Shown: positions 1 to 9,960, counted from the stretch's first letter. The stretch is DNA of 64,000 bases from Candidatus Microsaccharimonas sossegonensis (GCA_004100325.1 SCKX01000001.1:186001-250000), one strand, 5' to 3'. Translations and numbers: made by a program. The notes: a model not told the origin generated them from the letters alone.

Positions 1-1
1 A

Positions 2-124
2 GAAAAGTATCCTAATAAATTTAACTCGGCAGAAGATGTCAGGAGTTTTAAGAATAAGCAGGAAGCTCGGTTCAAAAAACGTACCTCGTTACGTCACTTA
101 CCGAGCCTATGGTGGCATAAATAG
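2..124 (+). CDS. 3' end of an ORF that starts upstream of the window, unknown product
   Basis: Open frame from base 2 (EKYPNKFNSAEDVRSFKNKQEARFKKRTSLRHLPSLWWHK) ending in TAG at 122-124. Confidence 0.35.
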   Translation, partial: EKYPNKFNSAEDVRSFKNKQEARFKKRTSLRHLPSLWWHK

Positions 125-161
125 CTTGGGGTCATGATATTTCCAGAATAAGGAGATAATC

Positions 162-1484
162 ATGACAAATAACAACTTAGAGGTTACATATCAAAAAGTA
201 AAAGAATTAAACCCTGCGCCATACAATCCACGCAAGTGGAGCGAGGAAGCAATTGCCCAACTTACTAATAGCATAAAAAGCTTCGGTATAGTTGACCCGA
301 TTTTAGTGAACAGCTCAGCAAGTCGCAAGAACGTAGTTATAGGTGGGCACTTCAGGCTCAAGGTTGCGAAAGATCTTGGCATTAAAGAAGTACCCGTTGT
401 ATATGTAGATATCCCCGATATTGAACGAGAAAAAGAACTAAACGTTCGACTAAATAAGAATCTTGGAGACTGGGATTATGAACTACTGGCCGAGTTTGAT
501 GAAACACTACTAAGCACGATTGGTTTCGATAGTGAGGAGATCGATGCAATTTTTGACCAAGTGGTTGATGAACCTGAAACGTTCGATCTTGAAAAGGAGC
601 TACGGAAGCTAGATATCAATACAATCACCGTACAAAAAGGCGATGTCTATCTGCTTGGCGATTCACGATTGATGTGCGGTGACTCAACTGTCGAAGCAGA
701 CTTTGACAAGCTAATGAACGGCGAACAAGCCGATATGTGCATGACAGATCCGCCGTACATACTTGATTACCTGCATGCAAAGCGTGGCGGCAAACCCGTA
801 ACTGGTTTTGGAGCGAAGCGTAATCGTCGCTACCTTGAAACCGATGTCCTGCCCGATAACTTTACCGAACTGTGGATGGCGAATGTCGCCAAGTATGCCA
901 AGCCAGACTACTCCATTATTGTGTATGAAAATTGGAAAAATCTGCGTGTGATTTGGGCAGAGATGGAAAAATACTGGAAAGTAAAAAATATGATTGTGTG
1001 GCACTTACCCAATCGACATCAAGGCTTCGCTGCTAAATACAAGTTCTTTAGTAAACATGATATTGCTATGGTCGGTGCGTCTGGTGACGTTGAGTATAAC
1101 CACGATGAGGAACCTGATGGTCTCCAGGAAGAATATGAGACTGCACTGTATGCAATTGGCGGTAAACCCCAGTGGGAGGGTTACGAAGGCGGTAAGAAAT
1201 ATCAACCAACCGATTTCATTAGTTATATGGCTAGTGACGAAAAGCACTCAGGGCAAGGTGTTATCTTTGGTACAAAACCACTAGAAATACTCATTCCGTA
1301 TATCAAAGTTTTAACAAAGCGAGGTGACCTCGTAGTTGAACCGTTTTCCGGCAGCGGCTCGACACTCATCGCTAGCACGAAGCTAAATCGGCGATGCAAC
1401 ATCATGGAAAAAAGTCCCACCTACGCTGAAGTAGCACTCAAGCGTTGGGAGAAACTGACCGGGGAAAAGCGAGTGAAGCTATGA
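162..1484 (+). CDS. ParB-like nuclease domain fused to DNA (adenine/cytosine-N4) methyltransferase, phage type
   Basis: N-terminal ParB-like region (NPAPYNPRKWS...GGHFRLKVAKDLG), MTase motif TDPPY and FSGSGST motif. Confidence 0.9.
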   Translation: MTNNNLEVTYQKVKELNPAPYNPRKWSEEAIAQLTNSIKSFGIVDPILVNSSASRKNVVIGGHFRLKVAKDLGIKEVPVVYVDIPDIEREKELNVRLNKNLGDWDYELLAEFDETLLSTIGFDSEEIDAIFDQVVDEPETFDLEKELRKLDINTITVQKGDVYLLGDSRLMCGDSTVEADFDKLMNGEQADMCMTDPPYILDYLHAKRGGKPVTGFGAKRNRRYLETDVLPDNFTELWMANVAKYAKPDYSIIVYENWKNLRVIWAEMEKYWKVKNMIVWHLPNRHQGFAAKYKFFSKHDIAMVGASGDVEYNHDEEPDGLQEEYETALYAIGGKPQWEGYEGGKKYQPTDFISYMASDEKHSGQGVIFGTKPLEILIPYIKVLTKRGDLVVEPFSGSGSTLIASTKLNRRCNIMEKSPTYAEVALKRWEKLTGEKRVKL

Positions 1485-1891
1485 GCCGAAATCTGGCGGC
1501 AGATAAAAAGAAATTGTTAGAAAAGCTTCGAAAGACACCGATTGTTGAAGTTGCTTGTAAGCAGTCGGGCGTACCTAGAAGTACGTATTACCGTTGGCGT
1601 AAGGATGATGAGGATTTTGCTAGCGAGTGTGATGAGGCCATTGAGAATAGCGCAGGGTTGATAAATGACATGGCCGAGAGTCAGTTAATCTCTGCCATAA
1701 AAGACAAAAACATGTCGGCCATATTCTTTTGGCTAAAGCACCATCACAAGTCGTATAAAACTCGCATCGAGGTAAACGCCAAGCTACAAACCATACAACA
1801 GGAATTAACGCCTGAGCAAACCGAAGTTGTATCACGTGCGCTTCAACTTGCAGGATTAACAACCGAGGATGAAACTGATGAAACAAGCTAA
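1481..1891 (+). CDS. Terminase small subunit-like / HTH protein
   Basis: ATG at 1481 overlaps the MTase stop (ATGA); HTH-like VEVACKQSGVPRSTYYRWRKDDEDF; directly upstream of the large terminase. Confidence 0.65.
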   Translation: MSRNLAADKKKLLEKLRKTPIVEVACKQSGVPRSTYYRWRKDDEDFASECDEAIENSAGLINDMAESQLISAIKDKNMSAIFFWLKHHHKSYKTRIEVNAKLQTIQQELTPEQTEVVSRALQLAGLTTEDETDETS

Positions 1892-3386
1892 CCTACAGGC
1901 TACACTCTTTAACGACCATAAAGTTCGTGCGGAGGTTACATCACAAAGCCACCAGTGGTTCTTTTCTACCTACTTCTCGAACTACCTAACCCATGCCACT
2001 GCTGACTTGCACCGTGACCTATTTTCAATCACCGAAGACGAGTCACTGCCACTCGCTGTCATTGTGGCCTTCCGAGGATCGGCAAAGTCTACCATATTAA
2101 CCATGAGTTACCCTATATGGGCGGTAGTCGGGCGACAGCAAAAGAAGTTTGTATTAATTGCAAGTCAGACTCAGTACCAGGCTCGGGTGCACTTAACAAA
2201 TATCAAGCGTGAGCTAGAGAGCAATCAGCTACTAGCGAATGATATGGGACCGTTCATAGAGCAACGTGAAGAATGGGGCTCTACCTCACTCTATATCCCA
2301 AAGTACAATGCTAGGATTACGGCTATATCAACTGAGCAAAGTGTGCGAGGCATTCGCCACGGCGCTTTTCGGCCGGATCTAATAATTGCCGACGATGTCG
2401 AGGATATGGCTTCGGTTAAAACTCGGGAGGGTCGTAACAAAACCTTTGACTGGTATACCAGCGAGATTATTCCAGCTGGCGATACTTATACAAAACGTAT
2501 CGCGGTAGGCAACCTCTTACACGAAGACTCTTTGCTGATGAGGCTTAAAGATCGTATCGAAAACCATGAAATTGATGGCGTGTACCGCGAATGGCCAATA
2601 GTACGCTCTAACACAAGTCTATGGCCGGGCAAATATCCGGATAAGGCAGCAATTAATAATCTAAAACGAAACGTTGGTAATAAGATCGCATGGGAGCGTG
2701 AGTACATGCTCCGTATTATCCCTGACGAAGATCAGGTAATCGATGCCAGATGGGTGCAATACTATGATGAGCTACCCGAAAAGTCAGAGGCTAACGAGTA
2801 TATCAATTCATTTCTGTCGGTTGATCTTGCCATATCTCAAAGCGCAACCGCAGACTATACAGCAATTGTGATTATCCATGTATATGGCTTTAAGCCTGAA
2901 AACCGCCGCTACTATATCGATGAAAAGTTCATAAACAAAAAGATCTCTCACCTCGCAACACTCGATACCATTGCCTCGCTATATCAAGCAGTAAACATAG
3001 ACTCGAAGCAAGTGCCGATAGTATTAGTCGAGCAAGTTCAGTACCAAGCAGCGGTAACTGAACAGCTCAATGATCGGGAGATTAAATCCAAAGGAATAAA
3101 AATTCACAGTGATAAACGTGCAAGGCTTCAATTGGCAAGTTCATTGTTTGAGCAAGGCATGGTGTACTTCCCGAAAGATCGAGCAATCGCGCCTATTATT
3201 CAGCAGTTAGTCGGCTTTGGTGTTGAGAAGCATGATGACCTAGCTGATGCGGTATCAATGGGGCTGAATTACATACAAACCAATGTGAAGTGGGAGGTCG
3301 TTTTTGGATTCGGATTTTTAGGAGGCGATGATGACGAAATTCATCACTTTTATGGAATTAAGTATATAGACGAGAAAAAAGGCTAG
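1869..3386 (+). CDS. Phage terminase large subunit
   Basis: ATPase region FRGSAKSTILTMSYPIW, DLIIADDVED, C-terminal nuclease-like LSVDLAISQSATADYTAIV and KHDDLADAVSMGL. Confidence 0.85.
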   Translation: MKLMKQANLQATLFNDHKVRAEVTSQSHQWFFSTYFSNYLTHATADLHRDLFSITEDESLPLAVIVAFRGSAKSTILTMSYPIWAVVGRQQKKFVLIASQTQYQARVHLTNIKRELESNQLLANDMGPFIEQREEWGSTSLYIPKYNARITAISTEQSVRGIRHGAFRPDLIIADDVEDMASVKTREGRNKTFDWYTSEIIPAGDTYTKRIAVGNLLHEDSLLMRLKDRIENHEIDGVYREWPIVRSNTSLWPGKYPDKAAINNLKRNVGNKIAWEREYMLRIIPDEDQVIDARWVQYYDELPEKSEANEYINSFLSVDLAISQSATADYTAIVIIHVYGFKPENRRYYIDEKFINKKISHLATLDTIASLYQAVNIDSKQVPIVLVEQVQYQAAVTEQLNDREIKSKGIKIHSDKRARLQLASSLFEQGMVYFPKDRAIAPIIQQLVGFGVEKHDDLADAVSMGLNYIQTNVKWEVVFGFGFLGGDDDEIHHFYGIKYIDEKKG

Positions 3387-3436
3387 CTTTAATAAATCTT
3401 AGCGGTACCTTTGTAACTTGCAAGAAAGGCTATAAA

Positions 3437-3610
3437 ATGGAAATAACAAAAGACGACTTTGAAGCATACGAAGCGGTACGCTTAAGTGGTGCAACTAATA
3501 TGTTTGATACCGATATGATTGAGCAGCTCAGCGGTCTTGACCATGACACTATATTAGAAATAATGAAAAACTACGGTAACTACAAGCAGCTGTATATAGA
3601 CAATTCTTAA
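3437..3610 (+). CDS. Small hypothetical protein (57 aa)
   Basis: ATG at 3437 to TAA at 3608-3610; MEITKDDFEAYEAVRLSGATNMFDTDMIEQLSGLDHDTILEIMKNYGNYKQLYIDNS; upstream AAGAAAGG. Confidence 0.5.
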   Translation: MEITKDDFEAYEAVRLSGATNMFDTDMIEQLSGLDHDTILEIMKNYGNYKQLYIDNS

Positions 3611-3619
3611 GCGCAACAG

Positions 3620-4273
3620 CTACCTGTCATCCAATTGATATTGAATAGTAACGTACAGAAAATCTTGACCATTCAAGGCAGTGTACCATTCGAGGTCGGC
3701 ATACTTTTGCTTTTCATTGCCCATTAGCTCACCGATGTAAGAAGCGCTGTCATTCAATAACTGATATTTTTCACCTTGGGTAAGGCTACCTGATTTTTCA
3801 ATGTGATTAATATCCGCCAGCTTCTTTAGTAAGGAATCACGATAAATTGCAAACCTATCACAATTCTGCGCTGCTAGAATGTAGCCGTAGGTTGATGGGC
3901 TAAACTTCTTGTTAAGCATAAAATTTGACATATTATTTGCTGCATCAACTGCTTGGCCAATGTTATCGGGCTGCTTACCCCAAACCTCACGAACAATCTG
4001 ATATCCGTTAGGTTTTTCTATAAGTAAGTTCAGATCATCCATATCAATCCAGTGAGCAAAATTTGATTTATATTTATTTATCACTGATAAAACGTCTTTG
4101 ATATTGCTGGAGTCAACAGTGTTGAAGATTGACAATGCTTTATTGGCTTCTGGCAAAAAATGCCACTTATAATCTTCGTCCCAGGTCGCACTCTTCCCTT
4201 TATTACGTCGGGCTAGATAATTCTCTACGTGTGATTCATAAAAGTTTTGAAGCGCTAGTTTATTAATTTCCAT
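3620..4273 (-). CDS. Hypothetical protein, putative partner of the DUF262 protein
   Basis: 217 aa ORF, 6 bp downstream of and co-oriented with the DUF262 gene; no family recognised. Confidence 0.7.
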   Translation of the reverse strand: MEINKLALQNFYESHVENYLARRNKGKSATWDEDYKWHFLPEANKALSIFNTVDSSNIKDVLSVINKYKSNFAHWIDMDDLNLLIEKPNGYQIVREVWGKQPDNIGQAVDAANNMSNFMLNKKFSPSTYGYILAAQNCDRFAIYRDSLLKKLADINHIEKSGSLTQGEKYQLLNDSASYIGELMGNEKQKYADLEWYTALNGQDFLYVTIQYQLDDR

Positions 4274-4279
4274 GTTTTG

Positions 4280-6037
4280 TTAGCTTTCAATCTTCTTATA
4301 GGCCTCATGAATAACTGAGGCTATGTTCTTTCGGCGCTCTTCAATAAAATCTGCGTATTCCATATTCTCCCAGTCTTTAGGTAATCCGTGCAATTTATAC
4401 ATGGTTTGTAATTCGTTCTCACTGAAACGCGCTTTGTAAGCTGATATGTATTCAGATGGTTTTTGATCGGAAATATCAATATTATCACTCCATTCGACCA
4501 GTGCGAAGTTAGCAATTTGATTTGTATCCTGAAGAGCGGTGATGCCAATGCGATGTAGGTACGCTTTAGGAAATAAGTGATGCCGCTCTAAAGCCGACTT
4601 GTTGGATCGTATACCCGCTTGTAGCAATTCACTGACTTTCAAGTTACTGAATAGACCAGGCGCATTTAATATATTTAGTCCAGCATAATACGCAAATAAT
4701 GACGGGCTTCTTGACGAACTGGTTGCCAGATCGTTAACGAGTTCAATGCTCCAAAAGTCACTAGTTAATTCACCTTCGATTATATTTTCGAGTAGCGCGA
4801 CAAACTGGTCTGCATCGCTAATTGTCCTAAGTTTCGCGAGGTCGATTTCCATTATTGTCTCTGGTGATCCCGTGTAGCGACCCTTTAAAGACGTCATCAT
4901 AAACCACTTGGAGATAAGTTTACGAAGTCGGTAGTGCTCTACGCTGTACTGATATTTCCCTATCAAGAAAAATACGTAAGAATATAGCAACGTATTAGTG
5001 GAGGATATCATCTCGCCACTTATATACCCTGCGGACTGTACGCTCTTAAAAAATTCGTGCCAGTTAGTTAAATTGAGGGCTTGATCTTGGGCGACACCAA
5101 GCTTCTTAAACTGTTCCTCTCGGCGTTCGGTGCTAAATTCCCCCGTTTCAAGGTCTTTACCGCGCAGAATACTATATACGAATTGCAATCTCGCACGATG
5201 AAATGCTAGACCAACACCAATACGTAGCAGCTGATCCGGCTTAGGAACTATGAAGTGGTTGTATGGTGTCGCCTCTCCGTCAGTTGGATGATGGGCTTTT
5301 TCACAAAACTCTTCAAGCTCCTTGCGTCCTTCTTCCCAAAATACTGACATGATAGTGAGAATAAAGTCAGCATTATTTAGGCTCTTGCCTTCACTGTTAA
5401 TGCGCACGAAAACATCAGCTACTTGTTCTTCATTTATTTCGGGAGACAGTTCTAAAGCAGAGAAAGGATAGGACTGAAGATTGCTCAGTTTTCCTAAGGA
5501 ATCTTTAATTTTTCTGTCTTCTTCCGGAGTAATCTGTCTATTACTGCTTAAAGTTGTAATGAATTGTTCGATAAAATCGTAAACGTTTGTATCATCATTC
5601 CACAGATCCGAAATGTTATGAACATACTCCGCACTTTTATTAATTGCAGCATCAGCCACAACGAACTTCTCTTCTATAGGATGAAAAGCAATTACTATTT
5701 TTTCTTTTGCAAAATTCTCTCGAATAACTTCAACGCCCTTAACCACTGCATATAGTGATGTTAGTCGCTGTTGTCCATCAACAATAAGCAAGCTAGGATG
5801 TCGTTGTTTTTTGTGAGTACCGATAGTTCGCGCGGTCTCATCAAAACCATTTGCCCAGAACAATAAGTAGCCGACTGGATAGCCTTTATACATAGAGTCA
5901 AATAAGTCGCGAACTTTACTGTCTTTCCACACAAAAGGCCGCTGAATATCTGGCAGGCCAATTAAACCAATGTCGATATTATTAATAAGTGTTTGCAAAT
6001 TGTAATTAACTTCTTTGAATAGTGTTGCCATACTCAC
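4280..6037 (-). CDS. DUF262/DUF1524 protein, GmrSD-like type IV restriction enzyme
   Basis: DUF262 motif LLIVDGQQRLTSL; C-terminal HNH-like ERHHLFPKAYLHRIG...NQIANFALVEWSDNIDISDQKPSEY. Confidence 0.85.
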   Translation of the reverse strand: MSMATLFKEVNYNLQTLINNIDIGLIGLPDIQRPFVWKDSKVRDLFDSMYKGYPVGYLLFWANGFDETARTIGTHKKQRHPSLLIVDGQQRLTSLYAVVKGVEVIRENFAKEKIVIAFHPIEEKFVVADAAINKSAEYVHNISDLWNDDTNVYDFIEQFITTLSSNRQITPEEDRKIKDSLGKLSNLQSYPFSALELSPEINEEQVADVFVRINSEGKSLNNADFILTIMSVFWEEGRKELEEFCEKAHHPTDGEATPYNHFIVPKPDQLLRIGVGLAFHRARLQFVYSILRGKDLETGEFSTERREEQFKKLGVAQDQALNLTNWHEFFKSVQSAGYISGEMISSTNTLLYSYVFFLIGKYQYSVEHYRLRKLISKWFMMTSLKGRYTGSPETIMEIDLAKLRTISDADQFVALLENIIEGELTSDFWSIELVNDLATSSSRSPSLFAYYAGLNILNAPGLFSNLKVSELLQAGIRSNKSALERHHLFPKAYLHRIGITALQDTNQIANFALVEWSDNIDISDQKPSEYISAYKARFSENELQTMYKLHGLPKDWENMEYADFIEERRKNIASVIHEAYKKIES

Positions 6038-6109
6038 ATTATTATAGCCTATATGGATATTTCCAAAGACTAGGTTTCAGGCTCGACTTAACAGAAGTTA
6101 AGCGGTACC

Positions 6110-7393
6110 TTGAACCTTGCAATGGAAACGGTACCTTCTCTCAAATACTGTCTATATGCTCGTAAATCGAGCGAATCAGATGAACGTCAGGCTATGTCCA
6201 TCGACTCCCAGCTCGCAGAGATGAGAGCTTTAGCAGAAATTGAGGGCTTGAACGTAGTGTGCGAGCTCCAAGAAAGTCATTCTGCAAAAGATTCCGGCAA
6301 GAGACCGGTTTATAACAAACTATTAAAGGGCTTGGCAAACGAAGAATATAACGCCGTACTGACATGGGCGCCTGACCGACTTAGTCGAAACGCAGGCGAT
6401 TTAGGCGCAGTCGTAGATCTTATGGATCAAGGAAAACTTCTCCATATTCGAACTTACTCCCAAACGTTCACAAACAATCCTAATGAAAAGTTCTTGCTAA
6501 TGATCCTTTGTTCGCAGGCCAAGCTTGAGAATGACAATAAAAGCATCAATGTTAAGCGCGGAATACGCACAAAATGCGAGATGGGCTGGAGGCCTGGCGT
6601 TGCGCCCCTCGGGTATATGAACCGAGCGTTTGGAGGTGTGAATGATATTATTCTTGATCCTGAGCGTGCGCCACTTATAAAAGAGGCATTTGAGAAAGCG
6701 GGTTATGAAAGATGGAGCGGTCGAAGACTAAAAGCATGGTTTGATGAGCAGGGATTCACGAATCGTTCTGGTAAGTCAATAAGCGTCAGCCAAATCCTAG
6801 TCATACTCAGTACACCTTTCTACTATGGTCGGTTCCAGTACCCCCAAGCTCCTGAAGCGCCATGGTATAACGGCGCTCATAAGCCGCTTATATCTAAAGA
6901 GCTGTACGATCTAGTACAAGAGACGAGGGGTGTAGATAAAGGGATATGGGGTTCGAAGACATTCGCTTTCAGAGGTATGCTTAAGTGTGGGCAATGCGAT
7001 GCGGACATAACTGCACAGGATAAGTTTAAGTTGCTAAAAAGTGGTGATACAAAGCGATTCGTCTACTACAACTGTACTCGTCGTAAAGATCCCGATTGCA
7101 AAGAGAAATACGTCAACGAGGAGAAGCTTTGTGAGCTATTGCAAGCCTTCATCGAGCAACATCACCAAGAAATGGCTATTGAAGAAAAGCTACGTGCGAA
7201 AGTAGATAAACATTTCTACGTCACGAAAACCCTATTGAATCACTACAAGATCGAGCGAGATCTAGATAATCCATTCGTCGAGTATTCACGGTATATTCTG
7301 GCGAGCGGTACTGAGGGCGACAGGATCAGATTCGCCTCTGGGATCAAAACAAAGCTTCAAATACGGCACGGTGAACTTGAATTTTACGCATGA
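6110..7393 (+). CDS. Serine site-specific recombinase (resolvase/recombinase family)
   Basis: YARKSSESDERQAMSIDSQLAEM, WAPDRLSRNAGD, zinc ribbon CGQCDADIT...YYNCTRRKDPDC. Start is TTG 6110 or ATG 6122. Confidence 0.92.
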   Translation: MNLAMETVPSLKYCLYARKSSESDERQAMSIDSQLAEMRALAEIEGLNVVCELQESHSAKDSGKRPVYNKLLKGLANEEYNAVLTWAPDRLSRNAGDLGAVVDLMDQGKLLHIRTYSQTFTNNPNEKFLLMILCSQAKLENDNKSINVKRGIRTKCEMGWRPGVAPLGYMNRAFGGVNDIILDPERAPLIKEAFEKAGYERWSGRRLKAWFDEQGFTNRSGKSISVSQILVILSTPFYYGRFQYPQAPEAPWYNGAHKPLISKELYDLVQETRGVDKGIWGSKTFAFRGMLKCGQCDADITAQDKFKLLKSGDTKRFVYYNCTRRKDPDCKEKYVNEEKLCELLQAFIEQHHQEMAIEEKLRAKVDKHFYVTKTLLNHYKIERDLDNPFVEYSRYILASGTEGDRIRFASGIKTKLQIRHGELEFYA

Positions 7394-7447
7394 GCGCGTA
7401 CACTTTTATATTTTGTTCTATCAGGTAGTTAGCGCCCCTTGACTTAC

Positions 7448-7735
7448 TTAGAAATCGAACAGATCACCTAAGAATGATTCTTTGCGCTTTTTGCGTGGAT
7501 TGCCTTGGTTGTTTCTGTCTTGGTTGCCATGCTTGTCGTACTGTTGTGGCGGGTAGTTTGGTTCCTGATATGGCTGCGGAGCTGGTTGTACTGGTGCCTG
7601 AGTGGCGCCTCGCTCTATAATTTTATCCAGTTCACCTCGGTCCAACCATACACCTCGGCATTTCGGACAATAATCAATTTCAACACCTTGACGATCGGTC
7701 ATTACTAAATCTGTTTTATCTATTGGACACTGCAT
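7448..7735 (-). CDS. TFIIB-type zinc-ribbon protein
   Basis: CPIDKTDLVMTDRQGVEIDYCPKCRGVWLDRGELDKII. Confidence 0.8.
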   Translation of the reverse strand: MQCPIDKTDLVMTDRQGVEIDYCPKCRGVWLDRGELDKIIERGATQAPVQPAPQPYQEPNYPPQQYDKHGNQDRNNQGNPRKKRKESFLGDLFDF

Positions 7736-7748
7736 ATATTTTCTCCTT

Positions 7749-9656
7749 TTACTTTTTAATTATAGCAACTTCGCTACCTCCGGCATTGAACAGCCTTAGG
7801 CCATTGAGTACTACTAGGATAGCCATGACGGCGTCTGCCGCCACGGCCACGCTGAGTCCGATAACTCCTGCGATACCGAGCACTAGGGTAACACCTTTAA
7901 CGATGAGTGAGCCGTACACATTCTGCCGTACCACCCTGAAGGTTTGCTGACCAACTCCTAGCAGGTATGGGATAGTGCCGATAGCATCGTTCATCAGCGT
8001 CACATCGGCAGTTTCAATGGCTACATCTGATCCTCCGCCACCCATGGCGATGCCGACGTCAGCCCGGGCTAGTGAAGGTGCGTCATTGACGCCGTCGCCA
8101 ACCATAGCAACCCGCCCGTAACGGGCTTGTAGCTTGATGATTAGCTCAGACTTTTGCTCAGGTAGCAAAGCTCCGTAGGCTTCGCTGATACCAACCTTTT
8201 CGGCAATATAATTTGCAGCCCGCTGATTATCACCAGTAAGCATAATAGGCGTGACTTTCAGCTTCTTAAGAGCATCAATTACACTCTTCGAATCATCGCG
8301 TAACTCGTCGGTAATGCCAATGATACCAATCACTTTATTACCTTCGCTGACCAGCACGGCCGTCATGCCCACACCCTCGAGGCGTTCGACTTCTGGCAAT
8401 ACATGGTCACAGGTTTCGGCGCTCGCGCCGATATGCTGTAGATTACCGATTGCATGATCTTCACCTCCGCAGACAAGACAGTTAGCATTACCGCCACGCC
8501 CAGCGACATTTTTGAATTTATCCATCTTGTGCGGCTTGATGCCTTTTTGTTTTGCATAATCCTCTATAGCCTTGGCTAGTGGATGCGACGAGAACTTCTC
8601 AATGCCAGCGGCATCGCCAATAACATCTTCTTCGGAGGCACCATGCAACAGAACAACTTCGGCAACGACTGGTGTTCCAACAGTAAGCGTTTTGGTCTTA
8701 TCAAAGGCTATGGCTTTGATCTTGCTTAGAACTTCCAAGAATCGGCCACCTTTAATGAGTACACCCCGCTTTGAAGCGCCGCCGATAGCCGCCGCTACCG
8801 CAACTGGCGCCGAGACGACCAGTGCGTCTGGACACGCTAATACCAATAAGATGAGCGCCCTAGTGAACCAATCACTAAATGGCTCGCCGAAAAATACGGG
8901 CGGTATAACGGCAACTAACACTGCCAAGCCGATTGCAATAGGAATATAGTAACTAGCAAACTTATCGAGGAACTCCTGCATTTCCGGGCGTGACTTCTGG
9001 GCCTGTTCGATTAATGTAACGATTTTTTGCAAGGTACTATTGGCGGCTATTTTAGTAACTTTGACTTCCAAATAGCCACTTTGATTTAGGGTACCCGCGT
9101 ACACTGCCTCCCCTTTGTACTTTTCTTTCGGTACGCTTTCACCCGTAATAGTGGCTTCGTCAATAGAGGACTCTCCAGCTACGACTATGCCGTCAAGTGG
9201 TACCATATCGCCAGGTCTGACTTTAAATATTTCGCCCTCTTTAACTTCTTCAACAGGAACCTCACGGCCGTCTTGCATGCGAGCAATCTTCGGCGACTTT
9301 TCAAGCAAGGCGGCAACTGCCTTTTTCGACCGAGCTTCACCAAATTCCTCAAAGGCTTCAGCTAACGCGAAAAAGAACATGACCGCGGCAGCCTCGGCGA
9401 ACTTCCCTAGATATAATGCTCCAAGAGCAGCGATGGTGACCAGCAGGCTAATGGATATCTTCCGCTTTAACATTTTTCGTATGGCTGAGATTGCAACTGG
9501 TATTCCACCTGCTGCCAATGAGACAAGGTATAGTATTTCGGCTCCGGGTAGTTTAAATAGACTGAAAGCCAAACCTCCAATAAAACTGACAGCAGCCACC
9601 ACAGTTAAAGCTTTATTCAAGCGTCCTTGCTTGGGTTCTTGATGTTCAGCACTCAT
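7749..9656 (-). CDS. Heavy-metal translocating P-type (P1B) ATPase
   Basis: TGES, CPD membrane motif, phosphorylation motif read as DKTKTLT, HPLA, MLTGDN, GDGVNDAPSLARADVGIAMG. Confidence 0.9.
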   Translation of the reverse strand: MSAEHQEPKQGRLNKALTVVAAVSFIGGLAFSLFKLPGAEILYLVSLAAGGIPVAISAIRKMLKRKISISLLVTIAALGALYLGKFAEAAAVMFFFALAEAFEEFGEARSKKAVAALLEKSPKIARMQDGREVPVEEVKEGEIFKVRPGDMVPLDGIVVAGESSIDEATITGESVPKEKYKGEAVYAGTLNQSGYLEVKVTKIAANSTLQKIVTLIEQAQKSRPEMQEFLDKFASYYIPIAIGLAVLVAVIPPVFFGEPFSDWFTRALILLVLACPDALVVSAPVAVAAAIGGASKRGVLIKGGRFLEVLSKIKAIAFDKTKTLTVGTPVVAEVVLLHGASEEDVIGDAAGIEKFSSHPLAKAIEDYAKQKGIKPHKMDKFKNVAGRGGNANCLVCGGEDHAIGNLQHIGASAETCDHVLPEVERLEGVGMTAVLVSEGNKVIGIIGITDELRDDSKSVIDALKKLKVTPIMLTGDNQRAANYIAEKVGISEAYGALLPEQKSELIIKLQARYGRVAMVGDGVNDAPSLARADVGIAMGGGGSDVAIETADVTLMNDAIGTIPYLLGVGQQTFRVVRQNVYGSLIVKGVTLVLGIAGVIGLSVAVAADAVMAILVVLNGLRLFNAGGSEVAIIKK

Positions 9657-9941
9657 CTAACTATTTCCGCCCGTTAGGAACTGTAGTGGGTTAGCAATAA
9701 CCTGCCTCCAAAGAGCATTAATAAAATCGATAGCATAGTTCCATAGCGATGTGATGATGTTTCCAATACTTTGCCCAATGTTAGTATCGGCTTGGCCCAG
9801 CAATGCGCTAACGATAGCTACGGCAATTGCACCAATAATGATCAGTATTATTACTAGCACAATACCGACAAATAGTGCGGCAATTGCTAATTTCTTTTTA
9901 TTTATACCCCTAAATCTGTCTAGTTTGTATCCGTGGCCCAC
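9657..9941 (-). CDS. Small membrane protein
   Basis: 94 aa ORF with one long hydrophobic segment; co-oriented with the ATPase. Confidence 0.55.
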   Translation of the reverse strand: MGHGYKLDRFRGINKKKLAIAALFVGIVLVIILIIIGAIAVAIVSALLGQADTNIGQSIGNIITSLWNYAIDFINALWRQVIANPLQFLTGGNS

Positions 9942-9960
9942 TTAATATCCCTTTCTATAT

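Noticed and set aside
8572-8949. 125-aa plus-strand ORF inside the P-type ATPase gene
   Set aside because: Fully antisense to a well-supported gene, low-complexity Ser/Ala/Thr content, no recognisable domain.
9115-9642. 175-aa plus-strand ORF antisense to the ATPase N-terminus
   Set aside because: Shadow ORF of the conserved minus-strand gene.
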